From assembly GCF_000002425.4 (NCBI RefSeq), contig NC_037261.1, positions 4,738,082 to 4,802,081 on the forward strand: a stretch of 64,000 bases of DNA, in the 5' to 3' direction. Positions 12,199 through 25,125 of this stretch are shown here, in pieces. Each line of letters opens with the position of its first letter. The stretch's first letter is position 1. The notes beneath the pieces were generated by a model. That model was not told the DNA's origin. It made no database searches and was given only the letters and a program-made list of their open reading frames with translations. The translations under genes and the position numbers were made by a program. The DNA is from Physcomitrium patens. Taxonomy: Eukaryota > Streptophyta > Bryopsida > Funariales > Funariaceae.

Positions 12199-12673
12199 AT
12201 TGGTCAGGAACATAGTCGATGTCATCATGTAGAATGGAAGGATTTAAAAGCTTTTATTTACGAAATTGGAGTGTTTGCAACAAGGAGTAGTAGTTGGGAT
12301 GGAGGAAGGATGACAGTGATGCGAGCTATGCCGGGAGAGGCCCACACACACAAAAAAAGCAACCATGAATTTTTCGGGATTGCCCACAATTTGTCTCGAA
12401 GGCTTGGATCATGCTCCAGGTGCACCTTTGCAGGTCTTCGCAGGTGTTTTGGAGTGCCGTTTGATATGTTTCTCTGATGGGTGGTTAACTTTGCAGCAAT
12501 TCTGCAGCACTTCAGGAAGGGGATCGACTGTAGCTGATTACAGCTTCAAAATAGTGGAGGTCGCATAGGAAAATCTGCGATGACAATTCGATGTCGCTAC
12601 GCAGCAAGGAGTGTCAAACCATGCGTCTGTATCGTGACGGCCGGGGCAGTGAATAAAAAGCTTGGAGCACCCG

Positions 12674-15641
12674 CTACGCCTTGAAGCAGCACGTGAAGGG
12701 AGACTTCGTGATCGAAGGGATCTGGCCAGTGATACGATTGTGCTCAGGTTGCTGCGTGGATTTGGTGGACTGGTTTGGCGTTGTGGTGTGAGCAGAGGCT
12801 CTCATTTCCTTGGCCTTCTTCCTTGCGAGAGCTATTCGGTTCGTCAGCTTCTCGTGAGCGCGTATTCGCATTTTCTCAATTTTCATCTGTAGCTTGTAGA
12901 ATAAGATTGCGAGTTATTTGTTTGGTGAGCGGAAACAGGTGAATCGGTACGTGATTTGTTCTGGAATTAGACGTTACGACGTTGTAACTAAGAGATATTG
13001 CATTTCAATGCAAAGGAATTGTGATGCAGCACTAACCTCTAGTTTCTGCATCTCCGCTTCAGCCTTGGAAGTTTGGAGCTCCTCCCATGCTCTGATTCTG
13101 GCCTCCTCCTTTTCGCACCTGGGCAGGAAAGTCAATCGATGTTGTATCAATATCTACTGCAAATTATAGCTCCATATCTCTTCAATCGAAATTTTAACAA
13201 ACATACCTTCCGTTGTGTTTCGTCTGGTTAGTTGGTTCTTCCCATGCTGCTGCATAATCATCTATGAATTCTCTGTCCAATACTCCTGAATCGTGATCCC
13301 TTAAGCTGACAGAGCACTCCATATCTTCCTCTTGTCGAGTGCTCCAGGTAGTGACATTTCTATCCTCATCTCCTAATTTGCAGAATTCTAATTTCGCCAA
13401 GTGGCATGTCTGTAATTCGAGCGCTCCAGCTCCGGCAAGGGTCGATCCCGGCGAAGCTGGACGCCTTCTAGACCGAGCTGGAGTATTGTGTCGCGTGGGT
13501 GAAGCAGCGATTGCTGGAGTTACACAAGTTGAGTTTTTCTGGCTCCCAGCTGCTGACGTTCGTGCATCGAAATTCCAGCTTTGCCCTGGACGAGGGTCGG
13601 CAGTGCATGATGCTTGCAATTCAGTGGAGTTGGTTTCTTCCATCGATACCGTCAGTGCGTGCTTTAAAATCTCCATGTCCATAGGCTTATCTGAATGACA
13701 CATGTGATGGTCATTTCAGATCATTTGTGTGTAGTTCGAGGCACTTTTTGAAATAATGATCTTAATTCTACAATGTGAATAAAATAGCAATCAAAATGAA
13801 TAAAATATCATGCACTAGGCGCGAGGATCAGGGTGATTGAAAAGCATACTGAATTGCACAAAGTTAATGAGGCAGTTGTACCTATGCATCTTGCAGTTCC
13901 TGGCGGCTTCGAACTGCCATCCTCAAGACACTTGGAGATTCCGCATCCTCTTAATTGTGTCGTTGGAATTTGATTAGCTGATTCTTGTTTCCTGTCGAGC
14001 TCTATCATTCCATCGTTTGGAGTCTCATAGCTGATATCTTGAGAGATATTCCTAGAGGACTCCTCAATATGTGTCACACGTCCATCGAATCTTGAGGGGC
14101 TACTCGACGTTTCGCATGCATCGGGACAAGAAATGTCAAAAACTCGTTTTGACAGATCGCCAAATGAGAGAGCTTTCGCTCGCTTCTTGTTGGAAGCACT
14201 GCGTGGTTGGTTCTCAGGTCTATCATCAGTCTTCTCGAAAGAAGGGGCCAATGGCTTCTCATCCGCGTTCGAAGCTGAAAATTCAGGGCTGCCTGCTCCA
14301 AAGTTAGGTCTATGACAATGGCCGCTGATTGAGTGCCTTCGACCTGTCAAAGCTCGCGACAATGATTCTATCGTCAATTATCTTCGACGACCGCGCGATC
14401 ACTTACTGAAATAAAAGGATGCGCTTAGAGGAAGAGCTGCGGATGGGTTATACTCTTAGAAGCAAGAAAAATTGCAAGAACGAGAGTTGCTTTCACAAAT
14501 ACACACCTACTGGGAGAGCATACACAGATCGATGAGGCTGAGGTTGAGGTGAGGCAGTCTCATGACGACTAGGACTGACAATCCATTTCTCTGCATCGTC
14601 CCACTTCGACGGTGGAGGTTTGGGACTAATGCCACCACTAAGAGGGCCCGACATAAACCTGTGCTGAAAAGAGATGCCTCTGCCCAACTGTTCTGCCAAG
14701 CTTGCAGGGCTATGTGATCCGACGAACTTCTCAATGCCGGGGCTTCCAGCAAGGATATGATTTCCCCTGGAACTTCCCAACTGCGTTTGACAAACTGGAA
14801 AGAAGCGGACGGGAGTTCCCGGGTAATCAACAGGGCTACGAGTTGTTGAGCTGCCTCTGTTCTCCTCATCGCACTTGCTTAGGATCGAAGAGTCTTGTGA
14901 TGAAAGACCGCTTTGAGAATTTAACCGCAATCTTCCTGACGTGGAGTGAATGTCAGTAGAAGAAATGAGCAAGGCATCATGCGCCGGAGTATTGTAACTC
15001 GATGTGGCCGTCTGGTAAGGTCTTTTCTTATGTTGTACTTGATATTTATCTTCAATGGTAGGAAGCAATGCAGCTGTTTTGTACAGCATGCCTTTGGAAC
15101 TCCCATCTCTGCAGATATTGGTTCTTGTGGCTTTCAATGTTAAAGAATGCGTCTCCGGCAATGACTCCAATGATCCAGAGATAGCATAAACCTGAGAATA
15201 GGAGCAACATAGAAAACTTTAGAGCTGTTGCGATCGGTCATCTGTGGCACATTATTGCAAAATTGGGTGCAATCCTTCTACGGAGGCCTGAAATCTGCTA
15301 CCAATAGAACTTATGAGACGAAAACATACCTTATTAAGCTCACGAGAAGATTCTATCGACGTCTCTTGGTCGCTACATTCTCCATCAGATATTGAGTAAC
15401 CTCGGTCATGGCGAGTCGGCTGCAGTTTGACTGGTATTGCCTCCGACAGTGGTCGATCCATGCTGCCAGATGAGGAGGATGCTGGACTAATGAAGCGGAT
15501 GTCTGTAATCACAGATTTTGGACTCACGTCATCCTCGTGCTTTTTCCTTGGCACAATTCCAGACTTCCAGTAACCACTCTGTGGAGTGCCAAGTGCTCCA
15601 TCAGATAGACGAGGGAGAGCGCCCATGTCCCTGTGCGTACT
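12674..15641 (-). CDS. Remorin family protein, long N-terminal form
   Basis: Plant-specific scaffold of plasma-membrane nanodomains. Exons with consistent phases: 15641-15330, 15191-14507, 14367-13882, 13690-13207, 13118-13037, 12886-12674, about 753 codons. The first exon shown has an acceptor just before STHRDMGALP, so an upstream exon probably exists; one ending near 16017 is possible. The N-terminal 600 residues are Ser/Pro-rich and disordered-looking, with the KWDDAEKW motif of long remorins near residue 300. The C-terminal remorin domain starts at AAAWEE (exon 4), continues through EKEEARIRAWEELQTSKAEA, then EKMRIRAHEKLTNRIALARK as a coiled coil, and ends ITGQIPS...FTCCFKA, where the CC pair is a likely S-acylation anchor. 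The segment between AWEE and EKEE is unusually diverged. The join at 14507/14367 uses a weak acceptor; see findings. Confidence 0.9.
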
Positions 15642-16391
15642 CTGAAAATGCAGCCGTCTTTAGCAGACTCACTTCTGATCTAGCTCATTTTATTATATTA
15701 TATGTCCCTCCGGATTAAGCCTCGAGTTCTCACTCCATATTCATTGCTTTACCGCTGAGATATAAATTGATTGGCCATTCTTGAACACCAATATCATTTC
15801 AGTCTCTCCTCCCCACGCCATTTGATCTGAGTCATAGGTAGCACAAATCAGTTTATCATGTGCTCAGCGTAACCCACTGCTGAAACTCCTGCAGAGACTA
15901 GCATCATCAGTGATGCTGAATCCCAAAACACACATTCACAGAAAGTTCTAAACTTCAAAAGACGAATTCGAGGGTCCGCAAGATCTTCGAGAAATCTCAT
16001 AACACACAGAAACCTTACCTACGATGTTTGCTAGACCAGTGCCAAGAGCTCCTAGTCCCCGTTCACAACTTCAGGAAAAAACCGACTACGTGAAGGTGAC
16101 GACAAGGGGAAACCGTCACACTCCAGGCTGCCAAGATGAAGAAGATCAGGTCCGGAGTCAACTCACGAGCTCCAGTACTGAGGTGTGATGTACAACGTGT
16201 AGGCAACGCTCATCACCACCACCCTGACACAATGACACTATATGGTGAAGCAAGTGGAACCTCGAGAGCAGATGCAAATCAGGAAGCCCCTTCGGCAAGC
16301 AACAAGTGCATATGTACAATGCTCGCGGTGCTTCCGGCTCATTCACTGGTCACTAGTCATAATTGGCTCCCCCTGCATTGACATCGGAGAA
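15642..16391 (-). other. Upstream region of remorin gene
   Basis: GC-balanced. On the minus strand a possible non-coding or short coding exon ends at about 16017 with a good GTAAGG donor, 0.38 kb before the first supported remorin exon. No clear start codon was fixed. Overlapping short ORFs on both strands (16136-16381, 16158-16346) show no family resemblance. Confidence 0.4.
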
Positions 16392-16694
16392 CTACACAAG
16401 TGTCCCTGGAATTACCGCATTAATCATAAGTCTCCTGACCTCGTCGTACGACGCGCTGCCAGTATATTCATCTAGGATTCCCATCCCCACGTTAACTTGC
16501 TCGAAGACTAAGGTGAAGAGATTTTCCCCTAAACCTCCAGACTCCCGTTGAGGCAAGTTAATCTTTGGGTAATCACACGTTCCAGTGAACGTTTGAAACA
16601 CAGAGAGATTGATTATCTGTTCTTTGTTCCTCACAGGAAGACGAGCTTTTTGCTCCAAGATTGCTAAATTACCAACGCCCTCTGACACCCCCAA
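16392..16694 (-). CDS. Unassigned ORF, globular-looking composition
   Basis: Open for 100 codons on the minus strand. Its composition is ordinary-protein-like rather than low-complexity: hydrophobic strands such as LFTLVFEQVNVGMGILDEY and INLSVFQTFTG, with few Ser/Pro runs. In the same frame upstream an ATG (16736-16738, MHFTPWVNL) is followed by one in-frame stop and then this ORF, as if one longer frame had been broken. It lies 0.75 kb upstream of the first supported remorin exon on the same strand. It could be a 5' exon, a separate small gene, or a pseudogene fragment. I do not recognise the family. Confidence 0.25.
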   Translation of the reverse strand: MGVSEGVGNLAILEQKARLPVRNKEQIINLSVFQTFTGTCDYPKINLPQRESGGLGENLFTLVFEQVNVGMGILDEYTGSASYDEVRRLMINAVIPGTLV

Positions 16695-19600
16695 CGGCTA
16701 CAAATTAACCCACGGAGTAAAATGCATGGTTACCGATGGTCTGAGCAGAAATTAAGATATAGGAAGTGAGTTATTATGAGTTCATTTAGATCCTACTCTA
16801 TAAGAAACATCTCCCAAAAGTATGCTTCAGCCAGAGAGGGAGGCAGCAAGTTGGAGGTTGTCTAGCATCCTCATATACTTCCTAGGCTTTCCAAAGAACA
16901 TGTGTGCTGGGATTTTACCACATGACACAGCAATTCAACAGGGCATCCTGAAGTCCTGGAATTTTTAAGGTCTTGGTTGTCTTGGTGATGATGAAAAGTC
17001 CACTGGTGAGAAATTCTATATAGTTTTCATCTGCAGACCCTTGCAAGAAAATATCATTTGGAACCTGCATGGTCAAAGTATTGTAAGTCATGTTATGATA
17101 AGTATTAAAAACATGTGTTGCCTCTCACTAACACCCATACTTCCAACATTAAACTGCCTTCACCCTAGCATGGAAAAATATCAGGTAACTACTCCTAGTC
17201 CTATTGAATCTCTCATTGAGAAACATGTCAAATAAAAAAATAAACAGAAATAGATAAAGAAACTTCTGGAGCACTAAGAAGACAAATTTTTTAATCCCCA
17301 AGTGATATTAATGAAACCCCATGTGTTACCAGACAGACTCATTTACTACTGATCTGATCATCTCTTGAAGCCAAGTTTTGACATGGACCTGGAATTCAAT
17401 GCTTCTGGCTACATCTCTACCACATACACACACACTTGCCAGACATGGTAAAAAAAACATTTAATTAATTAATTAATTAATAAAAAAAACAACCAAACCT
17501 GCCACAAATACCAAGCTTTAACATAATTCCCAATACTGCACTTTCATTCTTATTGCTATTAATTTTTTTCAACTCATTCCTATTTTCTTAAAATATAACC
17601 ACTACATTCAATTGAAGTGCAGTCAGGGATGAAATTAGTTGGCTCATCAGAGCATTGTAGACAGAATTTTCTCTCCTTGGGTTTATTGTAACTTTCAGAA
17701 AGAGAAAATAGATCTTGCTTTTAACACACGGTCTTGGGTGCTTTAAGACCTTTGGATTCAGGCACCCAGCTGACGACCACAGTAGTGAAGCAGGAGAACT
17801 GAGATTTGGAAGGTCCTCTCTCCAAAAAGGAAGAGCTCCACCACTCTTAGTCGAAGCCCCCCCCTCCCCACACACACACACCATACACATGGTCAATGCT
17901 ACAGTTCTGCCACTGTGGCAACATTGCCAATCTCTCTTGCTCTTGCACTCACTCCCACACATGAGTGTATGCTGGAGCAGATCTTCTGGTCAGAAGGGGG
18001 GAGGGGGGTTTCCCACTTGTGTGTCCATGTGGGGGACTCCACCTTCACACATGTCTTGCTGCTCCTGCCCTCTGCTGCTGCCACTGCTATTGGGAGGCTT
18101 TTCCACGTACCCTGGGAGCAACTCCCAAGGTGTGTGCCTGCAAGAGTGCACATCCCCCCCTCCCCCCACCCATGGATATCCAACTGCCCTTTTACTGTTG
18201 TGTGGGTTTTGTTGATGTGCCAAGTGGGGGAGGGGACAAATCATGTGTGTAAAGAATGGTGAAATTTGCCTGAGAGATATGTGACAAGCACATGAATAAG
18301 TCACTTAGTTTGTCAGGATTTGATTTCTCTCTTCTAAACTACAGGGCTAGTTGGAGACAGCTTGTCTCCAAAATGGAAATGTATTACTTAGAGTTCTCAA
18401 AAATTTGTATGAAGCGTTTCTTAAATGGGATGTATTAAATAAATCTATTTGAAGTCTGAACTAGATGTTTCCAATTTTTTTTTAAAATATGAATGTAAAC
18501 AGGAGTTTATAAGTATGAAAAAAATTGATTTAATAAAAAAATAATTGAAAATCTATCTAAATAGGTTTTAAAATTTTACACTAAAACTTATAGTAAAGAA
18601 ACAAGCACTTATTTATAAAAATAAAAATAAAAAGATAAAATATAAAAATATATATAAATAAATCTAAAAAATAATAACTAATTTAGCATTGACAAAGGGT
18701 GTGAATAACTTGTGGTAGATAGCATGTGCAGTGACAATAGAAAAAATTGTGGTGACATTAGCCATTCCCACTCTATGTGTGTATATATATACATATATAC
18801 ATATAATTTATTGATAAATTGAGAAAATTCAAAAAGTTAACCCAAAAGAATTTTAATTTAAACCATAATTGGGAACTACAGAACTTCATTGATTGGCTGT
18901 AGATATTGTAATTCACTCATTGTCGATTGATAAATGAATTATATTTATTCTTGGTTAGTTCAATATTAACAAAAATTCAAAGTAGTGATTTACAAAAATT
19001 ATTGTATTGATCTTAAATTTAAAAAGAGCAGAATCAAAATGTAAATCGTAATGATTGTATTCCCAAATTTATTACAGAGTTTTTTATAATACTCCAAAAT
19101 AATCAAAATGTGGTTGTAAAGTATTTTAGTGTCATTGAAAAAACCAAAATTGTACATGTATCACTTTCATGAAGATTACTGTTTGACAGATTATTCAACT
19201 ATAAACACAAAGTTTTACGAATTACACTTCTTTCGTAATCAAATTGATCGGAACTTGTAAATTATTCCATCATGCCACTCTGTTTTACAAGTCGTGGTAA
19301 CCCTGTTTAAGTAGATTTCTACAATCATTTGATTTCTTTACATGTACTGAAAAGGTAGATTTAAAAAATAATTAATAATTTTAACACCACGATTATTTGT
19401 TCTTTCACTAAAGCATTAAAATTCAATAAATTGACGACATCTAACATTATCTTTTCCATGTAATCCATGTAATTGGTTTCGGTGTTTTGAAAGTTTCAAA
19501 CACTTGAGTGTTTATTTATATGTTTCATTACTTTTAAATACACCTGAATAGAAGTATTACAGAATAGAATAGAAGTGTTATTAGGCACTTCTCTTCCACT

Positions 19601-20464
19601 CAACTCAAGAGTATCTCACAACGTTTAGTGTTGCACACCCAATCCTATCATCAATCACAGCCTTCTCTAATACTATACTAATTTCAAAGAAATAAATATT
19701 TAAGAATGACCTCGTCGTTTTCGGAATTACAAAGATGTACATATCAGAATATAGCATGTTAGTTTTAGATATAAGGTGAGGATGTCAACTCATAGTCTCA
19801 GTACTTCCCACTCGGACAAACGAAGTCCTCATAAAAGACATCCACTTCGAACCAGTTCCAGTATGAAAAGCTTACTGGGAATTTTAGTTCCATTAGTAAT
19901 TAATGGTAAAAGCAACACCAGAGTTGTCAAGCAATTAATTGGGTATTATCGGAGTCAACTACTGGTACGAAGAATTAAGTACTCAGACTCAAAATAGAAC
20001 GAAGAACCCAACACGATCACTTTGGAATAGGGACTGTGTGCTTATTTGCCAAACACTTGACACTACAGCAGTTCATACGTTTCAACTGCGTATAATTAGA
20101 ACTCTAGAATCCAAGAAAACAAGCTTAGAAAAGGGTGAAAGACGAATCCCAAAAGAAGAATCTGTTATTTGAAGTTCTCATACCTCGTGGGTAGTCTATC
20201 CAGTAAAAATGACACGTTATTGGTTGTGACAACGTATCGGAAAAGACCTTCGCAACTGTAGTTCACACCACCATAGATACGTGGCCATATCTACAGGCCT
20301 TCCCATTCTCTCATGATAGTTTCCTCACCAATAAAACTGGGCACCAAGGTGCACTCAACAATTGGGCAACAATGCCATAAAAACTGATTGAAACAGGATG
20401 TTCTTTTAGCCAAGATTTCGACGTTACCAGACTTAAAGCCCAGCAAAAAGATTGCTACGATTCT
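16695..20464 (+). other. Intergenic region, no supported gene
   Basis: 16.7-17.4 kb is unremarkable. 17.4-18.25 kb is a CA/GT- and C-run-rich island in which several frames on both strands stay open together (for example 17715-18215 and 17990-18304); this comes from composition, with runs such as CCCCCTCCCC and CACACACACA, and not from coding. A TTAA repeat lies at 17461-17480. 18.3-19.7 kb is AT-rich. 19.75-20.46 kb has mixed composition and probably includes the 3' UTR of the ATP synthase gene at its right end. Short plus-strand ORFs at 19776-20172 are unrecognised. Confidence 0.5.
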
Positions 20465-22991
20465 TCAGAGATAGTTGCGGTGGTCAAGCTCCTTTGGGTC
20501 AACCTCAATGGTCAATTCGTCCCTACAAAATATTTGCCCGTTGGGATAGAATTAGTGGATCCAGGCAAAATTGGAAGGTGGCATTTCAGGGTCAGCGAAT
20601 CATTAAAAATGTCAACTTCACAGTAGACAATCCGTTTCACTGACGATGAATCATCATATCTCAGGGAGGAAACATCATAAAAAAGATAAGACAGATGAGT
20701 AAGTTGTGTTGATAATCATATACTAATAACTGCATGAAGATAGGACAATCAGGTGCATACGATACAGATACGTTTTAAACACTATTACTGAAGTTTGAAG
20801 CTTACTAAACCACTTGCACATGGTTCACAATCTCACCTGCGCTTATAGGTGTCAATCCTATCCATTGCTGTGTTTCGCAATTCCTCCAACTCGGCCTTGG
20901 CTGCTGCGTATTCAGCTTCCTCCTCCAACTTCTCCAGCATAGCATCATCAATCCCAAGCCTACAGTAAAATTAAAGGCGATTAGGAAATGTGAAAACAGA
21001 GAAAACACGAACTTCAAATCAAACACCAAGCTAAGTGAGATTGAGTTGCACGATAAAAACTAATATGCTTCAAAAATCAGCACTTGTAATGCTGATCAAG
21101 AGAACTTGAAATCAAGAGAATTCGGAGAAAACTGAAATAAAAAGCCTTGTCATATCCAAAATCCATCACGCAGAGAACAAATCCTTCACAACACAAGCTC
21201 TTCAAATGATTGACTAATCCAATAATAGAACTTACTTACTTTTGGTTGACCTGATCAAGTTCTTTCTTCCAAGCAGACATGCCGTTGGCATCATCTTTCA
21301 CGAGGGTTTTACCAATGCTCTTTTCCACCTTATCCAGAGCCTCCAACATCAAAGCATCAGCCCCCGAATCATCTTCAATTCCAACCCTGGAAGCATACGA
21401 CTCACAAATTCAATCATAGGTGAACGCTATCATATTACCCCATAAAAGACGATATTTGAACGGACATATCGTGAACGAAGATACTGCAGTTGATAACTCA
21501 GCACAAGAAAACAGCACACCAGGAAGTCCAGGAAGTTGAAGACATGTGCATCATATCATTCACAGCAAAGACCGAAAAGGGGGCAAAGGCAGCAATAACT
21601 TAAGCCCAAAGGTGAATGTCACATACTCGCGGCGCAGGCTGCTGTGGATGTTCAAGAATGTACGGACATCAGGTGCCTCTTCAGCAGCTCCTTCCAAAAG
21701 TTCAGAAATCTTTTGGGTGTACGAGGGAATACCAAGGCTGAGAGCCAAAAATTAACGACTACAGTGAGAACGCTGTGTTAAGCACAAAAAACCAACCATT
21801 CTCCACACTCTGAAATTTCAATGAAGCAACATGTAGTGATGTTCAATTTGCATCCACCAACTAAACAACCAGACCAGGAAACCATGATCTTTTCATATTT
21901 CATCTGAACAAAAACATGTTCTTGTAAAGTGATTACATTTCATCCATTAAAATATGCTCATAAATAACTAATACCATAATTATGCTTCTGTCATACGTGA
22001 GGAAATCAACGACTGGTAGCTAACTGCCATCAATAATAAAGATCAAAAGACAAGTTCAACGATGGGGACAAAATCTTACCCAGTCCTGATTTTAACCTGA
22101 GTGTCGAAGTAGGCCTTCACAGCAGCTTCACTATTGGCGTCCAGGTCCAACTTCGACTTCGAAATCTCGTCCAAATAAGCTCTGAAATTCTTCTGCTGCC
22201 GTTGGAACACCGCCTTCACAACATCATCTTGAAAAACAAAAGCAACGAACAAGTCTCAGCACTATGATGGGCGTCAAATTTTTCCCATAGTACACCGAAG
22301 CGGCAGTATGTTGGCTCATGGGCAGCACAATTAAATCCTCCAGTTATCATATCACAGAATAATGCGCCGACCAGCATTAAGCTCTAAGCTTCCAAAGCCT
22401 GTCAATTACAACAGCTTTCCGCCATTCACTACAATACAAACTCCCAAATACTCATAGATTCTGCACATACCTCCGGCTTCAGCAGCTGGCTTGCCGGCGG
22501 CAGCATTCATTGACCGGATGAAAATGGAACCATCTGCGCTCGCGCTTCGCACCTGAAATACCCAACACAACCGACTTACAAAAACATCAACCCTAAATCC
22601 ATGGGAGCGCTAAAAACCCAAAATACTGATCAAAACCAGAATTCCACCCTAACTCCCGATCTGAAACTAACCCACTACCCTCTCACTAATATCTCCACAT
22701 TTCAACCAAATTCCAAAATACAGATAACCCTAACAACCTCATTCAACCCCCAAAAAACCACCAAGGCAAAGCACATCGTCCGATCGGCAACTAAGCAAAA
22801 AATAAAATCATGCCATTCCACTTGAAGACAAACCGTATACTCCACAATCCAATTCCACAACAGCCTCCCAACCTAAAACTCCAACACAGAATGCCAGAAG
22901 AAACCCAAAATGGTAGATGGGGGAGGGCAGAGTGCAAGAGACAAACCCAGCGGAGGAGAGTGGGGGCACGAAGGCGTGCAAGAGCTGCCAT
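20465..22991 (-). CDS. Mitochondrial ATP synthase 24 kDa subunit (FAd, MGP1-like)
   Basis: Plant-type subunit of mitochondrial F1Fo ATP synthase; the Arabidopsis relative is needed for male gametophyte function. Seven exons on the minus strand: 22991-22947, 22552-22471, 22227-22080, 21737-21627, 21386-21240, 20959-20837, 20522-20465. All junctions are GT..AG and phases match, giving 237 aa with a stop at 20465-20467. The start ATG gives MAALARLRAPTLLRW, an Arg-rich presequence without acidic residues. The mature part includes RSMNAAAGKPAAEAG, then VVKAVFQRQQKNFRAYLDEI, LEGAAEEAPDVRTFLNIHSS, DALMLEALDKVEKSIGKTL, EEEAEYAAAKAELEELRNTA and the C-terminal EVDPKELDHRNYL, parallel to the plant family along its whole length. 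It is mostly helical and coiled-coil-like. It appears intact. Its upstream side faces the 3' end of the RLP4-like gene. Confidence 0.93.
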
Positions 22992-25125
22992 GGCTGCTGC
23001 GGAGGAGGAGGAGGAGGAGGAAGAAGAAGATGAAGAGAAATGCTGCTGCTGCTTCGGAGAGGAGCGGGGGCAAGCAGAGGTCGTAGCAATAAATCGATGG
23101 AAGGGGGAATGGGGTCGTGCGAGGGTGGTGTTGTCCTCGGAGGCATCCCTGGGTCCAAGTTCCGGCTCATGCCGATCCCAGAGCGTCGAAGCAGGAGCGA
23201 GACGGAATCGTGGCCGTTCCCTCCTTCAACGGCGCGTAGGTTCTGCGGTGTTGGACCCCCCCCCATCTCGGGAATGGGTCCCCGTGGCTTCCTCCTCGCT
23301 GCTCTTTCATTCATCCCACGTCAGGGTTTCAGCCTTGTTTTGCACGTCTTTGTGGTGCCTTCCTCATAAAAGAAAATGTTAGTTTTAAATTTTAAAAATA
23401 AAAAATAAAAAAACTTTCCGATTTCTTTTTTTCTGTTACTTTAATTATTTATTTAAATAATGGGATTTTAAATGTGTGTGATATCATTATTTGACAAAGA
23501 TAACTATGAATCATTACAATTGGAAGTGCATGAAATACTTTGTGTGGTTTGTGTTGGTGGTGTTTTGTGCATAGGTGTTATATTGTTATTTGAGTTATAT
23601 TAAAAATTACTAGGATTATAAACACATATTAAAATATAAAATATTATTTATAATTTTCTAAAAGTGCAAAAGGGAATATTTGACCTAAATATCATAATAG
23701 ATTGTATTTGAGGAGTTTGAGCAAAACATCAATACAATTATCTACTAATGTTTCAAGAAGATGCTTTGTTGCTCTCTTACTAATACACAAATTAATTCTA
23801 CACCCAATTGATCTTTTATCAAGATAAATTAGTTGAGTTGTCATTTTCAAGAAGTATTTGATCAATCCATCATGGGGCTCAAAATATATTATTTCATTAC
23901 AACTTCTAAAATATTGAGCTTTTTTTGAAAAATTAAGAATTAAAAATTAATGCATGAATTGTTGATTTAAAAAAATATTAAACCCTATTTTTTTTATAAA
24001 AAATAAAATATGAATAACATTCTGTAAAATATATATTGGCAATTCTGTTGAAATTATTTTCAATTCATCAAATCATGATATAAGTTTTTTATTTTGTTAA
24101 TTTCAAATCTAGAATTATTAAAATAAAGTGGCAATACGTTTAAAGCATAATTATTTGATTTTGTAAAATTAGGAAACAGCAAAAGAAAACGATCATATTT
24201 TCATATGAAGAGAAATGGATGCATAAATTATTGGCCACAAAATCTGTATTTGATAATAAAGAAGAAAAAGAGAAAGAAATTATAACATTTTGGGCATACA
24301 TTAAATGAGAATGTCCATGTAGATTAAAGTGTAAAAACCCTAGTTTTTAGAAATCATCAGCATATTTGGTAATCATGTTGTCACCACTGAATCCAATCTT
24401 TTAATAATTTTCCTGAGTTCGTTTTTGCTATTTATACTTCTGAAGGGTATATGAGAAGAAATTAAAAGTGATAAATCTACAAGCCATGTGCATTGGTAAG
24501 AAGCCGACGTCATAGATGATGCAATATAAGCTAGTTCTCCCAATAGCTTCCACTTCATATGTTTCTGATATAATCCGACTCTATGTAGTCCCTGCACTAG
24601 ATTAAATTCTAAAATGAGACTTCGTAAAAAGCATCTCACTTGAAAAAATAAATTATCAACGAAAACCCATTTAAAAAATTATCCTCTTTCTTAACTCAAT
24701 TTATGGTCAATTGAATCATGCGTACATATTTTCATAAATGCAAGATGCACAGCAACAGAACAGTTAAGTGACATTGTCTAGTTGTGCTACTACATTCTGA
24801 TGGTGATGAATAGACCATAGCAACTGCAAGCTGCTTGCCATCATCGATAGGACTCAACACGAACCATTCAAGTCAAACATTGAACCTCATACACAGCGGT
24901 CATTTGTCGGTCTTTGAGATTATGGGATATGAGCTGCAATATGCAAATGCATTGGTTCACCCTGTCTTTGATTCTCTGATGCGAAGATCCATTAATGTAC
25001 AAACTGTGGAAACAAGCACCTGTTAATATGGGATAGTAAGCTAAAAATGTATCACCCTAAACCCCCAATTCAACACAAATTAAGAGGAACGTAGGACTAG
25101 ACTGAAATGTCTACCAACGCAGTCA
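22992..25125. other. ATP synthase gene upstream region and AT-rich spacer
   Basis: 22.99-23.37 kb is GC-rich with GGA/GAA and GCT triplet runs; several frames stay open on both strands (22810-23382, 23040-23369, 22808-23314), best explained by composition of the leader/promoter of the minus-strand ATP synthase gene. 23.4-24.8 kb is AT-rich and empty. 24.8-25.1 kb is mixed and probably the 3' UTR of the RLP4-like gene. Confidence 0.5.

Noticed and set aside
13339-13698. Plus-strand 119-aa ORF
   Set aside because: Antisense to remorin exon 13690-13207.
17715-18304. Several long ORFs on both strands (up to 166 aa)
   Set aside because: Overlapping frames open together in a CA- and C-run-rich stretch; peptides are low-complexity Pro/Ser/Leu with no domain or splice logic.
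22808-23382. ORFs of 168-190 aa on both strands upstream of the ATP synthase gene
   Set aside because: Driven by GGA/GAA and GCT triplet repeats; the true first exon of the ATP synthase gene (22991-22947) lies inside them in another reading.
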